DNA from: Acidobacteriota bacterium | Lineage (GTDB): Bacteria; Acidobacteriota; HRBIN11 | Length of the DNA stretch: 9,378 bases | Direction of reading: 5' to 3' | Assembly (NCBI GenBank): GCA_030550225.1 | Contig: JAUQPV010000080.1 | Span: 1 to 9,378, forward strand | Part shown: piece after piece, positions 5,001 to 9,378 of the stretch | How positions within the stretch are numbered: position 1 is the stretch's first letter | Layout: each line of letters opens with the position of its first letter | Translations under genes and position numbers: made by a program | The notes under the pieces: model-generated | The model's input: only the letters and a program-made list of their open reading frames with translations | What the model was told of the DNA's origin: nothing | Databases searched by the model: none

Positions 5001-6968
5001 ATGCTGACCATCGAAGTCCTCATCGAACCGTGGACGACCGACGTGATCTGGCAAGAAACCGTCAGCCGATGTGACGTCTGTGGGCACGACACCCATATTC
5101 GTCACCCGGACCTGGAGGCCGCGACCCGATGTCTCCTTTGCGCCGTACTGGCCCCCTACGGGCGGGTCTCTTACCAGGGCCTGCCGACCGCCGCCGGAGA
5201 ACTCTTAGACGACCGCTACTATCTCCTGCTGGCCGAGGAAGCTCGGGACGGTCGGGACCCCCTCTCGGGACCGCCCTACCGGGCTGAATGGCGGGCCCTG
5301 GCCCGCCGGGCCGAGGGGAAGGTCGGATGGGCCCGCCGGGTCCTGGCCCGATGGCTCCGCCTGCCGGTCATTCCCACGCGAGTCTTGCGGCCCCGGCCCC
5401 TCCCGGAACGACTCCGGTCTCATTGGGACGCCCGCCGCGCCCTCCAGACGGGCCTGCTCCCGATCTTCACGTCCCTGGGGCCGCCCCATCGAGTCTTAGT
5501 CGGTCTCGCCGGCCTTCCCGAGGAAGCCGACCTGGAAGCCTTCATCGCCGCTTACGCCTCACGGGAACCTACGTTTCTACTGGAACTCCGCGTCCTGGAC
5601 GGCGAGGTCTCGGAGGAACGTTTGATCGACCTCCTCTACTGGGGCTCCGAGGGTCGGGCCATCGTACCGGCCGAAATTCGGCCGGTCCGTCCGGCCGTCG
5701 AGGTCCTGCAGGGCGAGGAGCTCGACCTCCTCCGTCAGGCCGTCCGGACCGGCCGGGACACGGCGCGCGTATTAGTGCGGCTCGCCCTGGACCGTAACGC
5801 CAGCGACATCCACGTCGAGCCCCTGGGCGACGTCACCCGTGTGCGGCTCCGAGTCGGGGGCGTCCTCCAGACGGTCGCACGGCTCAACGCCGACGACTGG
5901 GAGGCCATCGCCCTGGCCGTTAAGTCGGTTGCCGGCATTCGGACCGAACGGGCCCTGACGGAGCAGAAGGGCGCCTTCACGGTCCGGGACGAGAAGACGG
6001 GCCGGACGACCGACTGCCGCGTGAGCATCATACCGGCTGCCGTCCCCGGGGCCCGGGGCGATGCCGGCGAGTTCGTCGAGATCCGCCTCTTGGAGAAGGA
6101 TGTCGTCGACCGGCCGTTGAATCAGATCGGCCTTCTCGGGAAGGCGTATACCCTCCTGCAGGGAGCCGTCCAAGCCGGGGCCCGGGGGACCTGGGGGATG
6201 GTCATCCTCTCGGGGCCGACCGGCTCCGGCAAGACGACGACCCTCTACGTAGCCCTCCGCCAGCTCGACCTGGACCACCTCAACGTATGCGCCGTCGAAG
6301 ACCCCATCGAATACCACCTATCCGGTATTAAACAGGTCAGCGTCCTCCCTACGTTCTCCTTTTCGGCCGCCATCCGGGCCTTCCTCCGGCAGGACCCCGA
6401 CATCATCCTCGTCGGGGAGGTCCGGGACCGAGAAACGGCTCGGGCGGCCCTGGAAGCAGCCCTGACGGGCCATATGGTCCTGACGACCGTCCATGCCAAC
6501 ACGGCCTTTCAGGTCATCCGCCGACTGGTCGACCTCTTGGTCGACCCCATGGAAACCCGCCGGTCGGTCTTTCATACCGTGTTGGTCGCCCTCCGTCTGG
6601 TGTCGACTCAGCGGCTCCTCCGTCAGCCCTGCCCGAATTGTATCCGCCGTGTGAAACTTCCGCCGGTCGCTCAGAAGGACGGCTACGAATGGGGCTACGC
6701 CGGGGAGGGCTGTCCGACCTGCCGACACACGGGGTACGGCGACCGCGTGCCCGTCTTCGAGGTCGCCGCCTTCGACGAGGGCATTCAGGAGGACGCCCTT
6801 CGCTTAAGCCCGGATGGTATAGAGACGGAACTCCGGCGCCTTTGCGAGATGCAGGGGACCTACGTATCCATGTTGGACGACGCCCTCTGGAAGGTCAGCC
6901 GCCGGCTCCTGGACGCCCGCTGTCTGGAACTCATCGGCGGCCCCCTCTGGGCCATGAACCCCAGATAG
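5001..6968 (+). CDS. gspE: Filament assembly ATPase, GspE/PilB family, with extra N-terminal zinc-ribbon motif
   Basis: A 655-residue cytoplasmic hexameric-type ATPase that powers pilin polymerisation with the adjacent GspF-like platform. The catalytic domain is complete: ASDIHVEP at 267-274, Walker A GPTGSGKTT at 405-413 (Lys411), Asp box around Glu433-Asp434, Walker B RQDPDIILVGE at 463-473 (Glu473), and His box TGHMVLTTVHAN at 489-500. A tetracysteine zinc site (Cys544, Cys547, Cys571, Cys574) is typical of GspE/PilB assembly ATPases and is normally absent from PilT retraction ATPases. Residues about 121-215 resemble the N1 (MshEN-like) domain. Unusually, residues 24-47 hold a second CxxC-x16-CxxC zinc-ribbon-like motif. 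The usual QDG-Arg motif of the N2 domain reads EQKGAF at 321-326. The start lies 3 nt after the GspF stop, with only a G-rich stretch as ribosome site. Pilus versus secretion use is unresolved. Confidence 0.93.
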   Translation: MLTIEVLIEPWTTDVIWQETVSRCDVCGHDTHIRHPDLEAATRCLLCAVLAPYGRVSYQGLPTAAGELLDDRYYLLLAEEARDGRDPLSGPPYRAEWRALARRAEGKVGWARRVLARWLRLPVIPTRVLRPRPLPERLRSHWDARRALQTGLLPIFTSLGPPHRVLVGLAGLPEEADLEAFIAAYASREPTFLLELRVLDGEVSEERLIDLLYWGSEGRAIVPAEIRPVRPAVEVLQGEELDLLRQAVRTGRDTARVLVRLALDRNASDIHVEPLGDVTRVRLRVGGVLQTVARLNADDWEAIALAVKSVAGIRTERALTEQKGAFTVRDEKTGRTTDCRVSIIPAAVPGARGDAGEFVEIRLLEKDVVDRPLNQIGLLGKAYTLLQGAVQAGARGTWGMVILSGPTGSGKTTTLYVALRQLDLDHLNVCAVEDPIEYHLSGIKQVSVLPTFSFSAAIRAFLRQDPDIILVGEVRDRETARAALEAALTGHMVLTTVHANTAFQVIRRLVDLLVDPMETRRSVFHTVLVALRLVSTQRLLRQPCPNCIRRVKLPPVAQKDGYEWGYAGEGCPTCRHTGYGDRVPVFEVAAFDEGIQEDALRLSPDGIETELRRLCEMQGTYVSMLDDALWKVSRRLLDARCLELIGGPLWAMNPR

Positions 6969-6988
6969 TGCTCCATCCACGAAGCAAA

Positions 6989-7037
6989 GGCAAACAGCGA
7001 GTGGCGATAAGCCACGACCTATGAGCTATGAGCCGCC
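6989..7037. repeat. Heptamer-array element 5 (AGCTATG type) in the convergent gene junction
   Basis: Seven consecutive 7-mers can be read: GGCAAAC, AGCGAGT, GGCGATA, AGCCACG, ACCTATG, AGCTATG, AGCCGCC. The third base is C at every 7-nt step and is nearly always preceded by G. GTGGC (7001-7005) and GCCAC (7011-7015) can pair around a GATAA loop. The array fills most of the 57-nt gap between the convergent ATPase (stop 6966-6968) and oxidoreductase genes. The oxidoreductase stop codon (complement of 7026-7028) lies within it. No T-run suggests a bidirectional terminator. Confidence 0.65.
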
Positions 7038-8618
7038 CAGGTCCCGCAAGACGACCCGAGCCGCATTGTGGCCAGCCGCCCCGATGACCCCGCCCCCGGG
7101 ATGGGCCCCGGCCCCGCATAAGTACAGACCCGGCAGGGGCGTCCGGTATTGGGCCCAGCCCGCTACGGGCCGAAACACGAACATCTGGTCCGGCACCAGG
7201 TCCCCGTGGAAGATGTTCCCACCCGTCAGAGCGAATGTCTCCTCCAGGTCCTGAGGCGATAGGGCCTGACAGTGCAGGATGCGGGAAGAAAATCCCGGCG
7301 CATACTCGTCGATGACGGCGAGGACCCGCCGAACGAACTCGTCTTTCCAAGCCGACCAGCCGCCAGGCGGTTCGTAGGGGGCATACTGGACAAACAGGGA
7401 GACGACATGTCGACCGTCCGGAGCCAGCGTCTCGTCCAGGACTGACGGGATGCACATTTCGACCATCGGCCGCTCCGACGGCCGGCCCTGGACGAAGTCG
7501 GCAAAGGCCCGTTCCAGATAGTCCAACGACGGACAGAAATGGATCGTCGTTCGGTGATGAGGTCCGGGCCGGTCTCCGGGCAGGCATCGGAAGTTCGGCA
7601 GGCCATCGACGATCAGGTTGACCTTCATCGAAGCGGCGCTCATCCGGAGTCGCTCAATGCGGGCGACGAAATCGGCGGGTAAGACTTCGCGGGGGACAAG
7701 CCGCAGAAACGTCTGCTTGGGGTCCGCATTCGACAGGACGGCCCGGGCTTCGATCTCCGGCCCGTCGGCCAGGACGACCCCGGCGGCCCGGCCGTTCCGT
7801 ACGAGGACCGTCTGGACCTCGGCGTTCGTCTGAATGACGGCCCCGTACCGACGGGCGACGGCGGCGATGGCCTCGCTGAGGGCCCCCATGCCGCCCCGCA
7901 CGTAACCCCAGACGCCTCGCCGCCCCGTGATGCTTCCCATCACGTGATGGAACAGGACCAAGGCCGTCGTCGGTTGGGTCGGGCTAAGGGCCGTGCCGAT
8001 GACGCCGTCCGTCGCCAACGTAACCTTCAGGGGCTCGCTCTCGAACCAGTCGCTCAGGACGTCCCAGGCGCTGGCCATCGGAAGCCGGCTCAGGAGGAGC
8101 CGTTCGACCGGCGGAAGCCGCAGGACTCGAGTCAAGAGCCCCCAATACACCGGCAGGTCCGAGAGGCGACCGTCCGGGAACCTCGGCGGGACGGTCGTCA
8201 GCAGGGGCTCGACGAAGCGACCCAGCCGGTCCATGGCCGCTTCATAACGCTCGAAGGCCTCGGCGTCCCGACGGGAGAACCGTCGGATCTGCTCGGCGTT
8301 GAGCGCCGGGTCGCTCCCCAGCAAGAGGTAGCCCCCGTCCGGTAAGGGCGTGAACGAGCTGGGGTCTCGGCGGAGGATCTCAAAGCCGTGACGAGACAAT
8401 TCCAGGTCCCGGACGATCTTGGGATGCAGGAGACCACAAACATAGGCCGCCGTCGAGACCCGATAGTTTCCCCAAAGGGTCTCGGTCGTGCAAGCCCCAC
8501 CGAGGACGGGCCGGCGCTCGAGGACACAAACCGATAAGCCCGCCCGGGCCAGATAAGCGGCCGCGACCAAACCGTTGTGGCCGGCCCCGATGACGATAGC
8601 ATCATATCGTCGGGTCAT
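7026..8618 (-). CDS. FAD-dependent oxidoreductase, PYROXD2-like / phytoene dehydrogenase-related (COG1233)
   Basis: A 530-residue protein read from ATG at 8618, with GGAGGGG (complement of 8624-8630) 5 nt upstream. Residues 6-34 form the dinucleotide-binding Rossmann motif: GAGHNG at 11-16 and Glu34 at the end of the second strand for the ribose. GGAC at 40-43 follows. The C-terminal FAD signature is GLYLCGAGAHPGGGVIGAAG at 497-516, and TGGNIFHGDL at 465-474 is a hallmark of the PYROXD2-like branch rather than classic carotenoid desaturases. Length is close to PYROXD2 (about 580) and CrtI (about 500). The substrate cannot be read from sequence, and no carotenoid genes accompany it. It converges on the pilus operon and is probably unrelated to it. 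A weak promoter-like pair lies at 8641-8668. Confidence 0.9.
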   Translation of the reverse strand: MTRRYDAIVIGAGHNGLVAAAYLARAGLSVCVLERRPVLGGACTTETLWGNYRVSTAAYVCGLLHPKIVRDLELSRHGFEILRRDPSSFTPLPDGGYLLLGSDPALNAEQIRRFSRRDAEAFERYEAAMDRLGRFVEPLLTTVPPRFPDGRLSDLPVYWGLLTRVLRLPPVERLLLSRLPMASAWDVLSDWFESEPLKVTLATDGVIGTALSPTQPTTALVLFHHVMGSITGRRGVWGYVRGGMGALSEAIAAVARRYGAVIQTNAEVQTVLVRNGRAAGVVLADGPEIEARAVLSNADPKQTFLRLVPREVLPADFVARIERLRMSAASMKVNLIVDGLPNFRCLPGDRPGPHHRTTIHFCPSLDYLERAFADFVQGRPSERPMVEMCIPSVLDETLAPDGRHVVSLFVQYAPYEPPGGWSAWKDEFVRRVLAVIDEYAPGFSSRILHCQALSPQDLEETFALTGGNIFHGDLVPDQMFVFRPVAGWAQYRTPLPGLYLCGAGAHPGGGVIGAAGHNAARVVLRDLGGS

Positions 8619-8640
8619 CCGATCCCCTCCGGTGGCCCTT

Positions 8641-8668
8641 ATTTTGGGTGAAGCCCGGTCCGTCGCAA
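8641..8668 (-). promoter_or_regulatory. Weak candidate promoter for the oxidoreductase gene
   Basis: On the minus strand, TTGCGA (complement of 8663-8668) and CAAAAT (complement of 8641-8646) are 16 nt apart and upstream of the start at 8618. Each matches the sigma70 consensus at 4 of 6 positions. The match is weak and could be chance. Confidence 0.25.
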
Positions 8669-9002
8669 GGGCATGATCGAACCCTCCGATGGATGCCGAA
8701 CCACGTGCATGGATTCATTGTGTTGGCGGGGTGTTGACGGCTGGCTCGAAGTCGATCGACCGTGGAAGGTATCTCGTGAAGATAGCCGGTTGTAACGACG
8801 GTCCTACGCCCGGCTATATTCAGACAGGGGGCAAGGTCCCAGAAAAACAGTGGCTGACAGGCGATCAGCTCGGTTGGCGCGGCCCCTGGGGAACGACCTA
8901 TCCGAGCAAACGGCGAACGGTACCCCACCTGCTGACCTGCCCATCTGCCGACTGCCGAACTGTTCCTGGGGACGACGCCGGCATGACGGCCGGTTCCATT
9001 TT

Positions 9003-9036
9003 TGGAACAGTTACGTAGTACCTGGGTGACTGTTTC
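9003..9036. repeat. GGAACAGT direct repeat, copy 1
   Basis: TGGAACAGTTACGTA, then GTACCTGGGTGACTGTTTC. The ends GGAACAGT and ACTGTTTC form an imperfect dyad (7 of 8 pairs). The sequence aligns with copy 2 at 9157 except for a 3-base insertion and a few substitutions. An additional inverted half-site, AACTGTTCC, lies at 8958-8966. The arrangement resembles an operator cluster, but no cognate regulator is present here. Confidence 0.5.
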
Positions 9037-9156
9037 AAAAGTGGTGGGGAAATGGCTGGAAAAACTCATCCCAGCTTGCCGCGGCCCTGATCGGGGCTCA
9101 AATCTCAAGGAAAACCGCTTCAATCCTGCATGCCCGCCCGATTCGCCCACCCAAAA

Positions 9157-9190
9157 TGGAACAGTCACGTACCTGGGGGATAGTTGACGG
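9157..9190. repeat. GGAACAGT direct repeat, copy 2, overlapping the tRNA promoter -35
   Basis: TGGAACAGTCACGTACCTGG, then GGGATAGTTGACGG. It aligns with copy 1 over about 30 bases. Its 3' part contains the TTGACG -35 element of the tRNA-Leu promoter, so anything bound here would touch that promoter. Confidence 0.5.
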
Positions 9191-9212
9191 TCTTCCCGGC
9201 TTGTCCTAACAT
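9184..9212 (+). promoter_or_regulatory. Sigma70-like promoter of tRNA-Leu
   Basis: TTGACG (9184-9189) and TAACAT (9207-9212) are separated by 17 nt, the ideal spacing. They match consensus at 5/6 and 4/6 positions. Predicted start is near 9219, some 37 nt before the mature tRNA 5' end. Confidence 0.65.
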
Positions 9213-9221
9213 AGGTAGCGG

Positions 9222-9250
9222 GACCCGTGGAATGGACTATTCCACGGGTC
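9222..9250 (+). repeat. Perfect 12-bp hairpin in the tRNA-Leu leader
   Basis: GACCCGTGGAAT (9222-9233) and ATTCCACGGGTC (9239-9250) pair perfectly around a 5-nt GGACT loop. It starts about 3 nt after the predicted transcription start and ends 5 nt before the mature tRNA. No T-run follows. It would be the 5' leader structure of the pre-tRNA, perhaps affecting RNase P processing or stability. Confidence 0.75.
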
Positions 9251-9255
9251 GGGGT

Positions 9256-9342
9256 GCCGAAGTGGTGGAACTGGAAGACACGCCGTCTTGAGGGGGCGGT
9301 GGGCGCAAGCCCGTGCGGGTTCGAGTCCCGCCTTCGGCACCA
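9256..9342 (+). tRNA. tRNA-Leu (anticodon GAG), CCA encoded
   Basis: A class II cloverleaf folds by eye. Acceptor GCCGAAG (9256-9262) pairs with CTTCGGC (9332-9338), then discriminator A9339 and encoded CCA 9340-9342. The D stem is GTG/CAC with GG in the loop (9273-9274). Anticodon stem CCGTC (9283-9287) pairs with GGCGG (9295-9299), closing loop TTGAGGG with anticodon GAG at 9290-9292. The long variable arm is GGGC-GCAA-GCCC (9301-9312), and the T arm is GCGGG-TTCGAGT-CCCGC (9315-9331). The anticodon, A73 and large variable arm all fit leucine; it reads CUC and CUU. Confidence 0.96.
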
Positions 9343-9378
9343 TGGGGGCAAGCTTCGTGAAGGCGTGATGACAGGCCT

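Larger units (their letters stand above)
8619..9183. other. Non-coding stretch between the oxidoreductase and tRNA-Leu
   Basis: About 565 bases without a gene that I can support. Open frames exist on both strands but have no ribosome site, no codon bias like the real genes, and no recognisable protein features. GC is visibly lower than in the rest of the window. It contains two degenerate direct repeats (9003-9036 and 9157-9190) and several inverted repeats, including AACTGTTCC (8958-8966) with GGAACAGTT (9004-9012) and GTTCCA-TTTT-TGGAAC (8993-9008). Confidence 0.6.

Noticed and set aside
7001..7015. GTGGC-GATAA-GCCAC as a bidirectional terminator between the convergent genes
   Set aside because: The stem is only 5 bp and has no T-run on either side. 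It is better explained as part of the heptamer array.
7026..8618. Carotenoid biosynthesis role (CrtI) for the oxidoreductase
   Set aside because: The motif set fits the PYROXD2-like branch better, and no other carotenoid gene is present. Only the FAD oxidoreductase assignment is supported.
8689..9018. Plus-strand 109-residue open frame
   Set aside because: There is no Shine-Dalgarno sequence, no G/C third-position preference, no recognisable motif, and it overlaps inverted repeats. I treat it as chance.
9096..9131. Possible CRISPR-like repeat (CTTCAATCCTGCATGC region)
   Set aside because: Only one copy is present and no array follows. The resemblance to CRISPR repeat ends is superficial.
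9002..9187. Plus-strand 61-residue open frame with a TTG start
   Set aside because: Both GGAACAGT repeats lie inside it, it has no ribosome site, and it ends in the tRNA promoter.
8602..9351. Minus-strand 249-residue open frame from within the tRNA region to the oxidoreductase start
   Set aside because: Its first 30 or so residues are antisense to tRNA-Leu, a classic spurious translation. It has no ribosome site, and the rest lacks the codon bias of real genes here.

Overview
The window comes from a high-GC bacterium whose genes strongly prefer codons ending in G or C. The sequence alone does not fix the lineage. Most of it (1-6968) is one tightly packed plus-strand operon for a type IV filament, either a type IV pilus or a type II secretion-like pseudopilus. 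A convergent minus-strand FAD oxidoreductase follows (7026-8618), then about 600 bases of non-coding DNA, then a tRNA-Leu(GAG) gene with its own promoter (9184-9342).

The operon layout, left to right, is: the 3' end of an unrecognised tryptophan-rich protein (1-627); a short PilX/GspK-like pseudopilin without Glu+5 (624-1001); a small membrane-anchored coiled-coil protein (1083-1472); a GspI/PilV-like prepilin (1469-1942); a PilW/GspJ-like prepilin (1939-3159); a GspH/FimT-like prepilin (3233-3655); the inner-membrane platform protein GspF/PilC (3813-4997); and the assembly ATPase GspE/PilB (5001-6968). Several stop and start codons overlap as ATGA, so translational coupling is likely. Together these genes would supply the minor-pilin tip complex plus the motor and platform that polymerise a filament. 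No major pilin, prepilin peptidase, secretin or retraction ATPase is in view; the operon continues to the left of the window.

The most unusual content is a set of five short repeat elements at 1479-1603, 1949-2033, 3161-3213, 3653-3797 and 6989-7037. Each is built from degenerate 7-bp units, and four have a left array and an oppositely oriented right array, so they can fold back. Three or more different heptamer 'words' are used, but the 7-nt period and the placement at gene ends are shared. Two elements lie inside prepilin leader-peptide coding sequence, giving leaders of 49 and 35 residues. Two others supply the stop codons of the neighbouring genes.

The right end holds a PYROXD2/COG1233-type oxidoreductase, read toward the operon. 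The lower-GC gap that follows carries two degenerate copies of a GGAACAGT-containing repeat. The tRNA-Leu(GAG) gene has a sigma70-like promoter, and a perfect 12-bp hairpin fills the space between the predicted transcription start and the mature tRNA 5' end.
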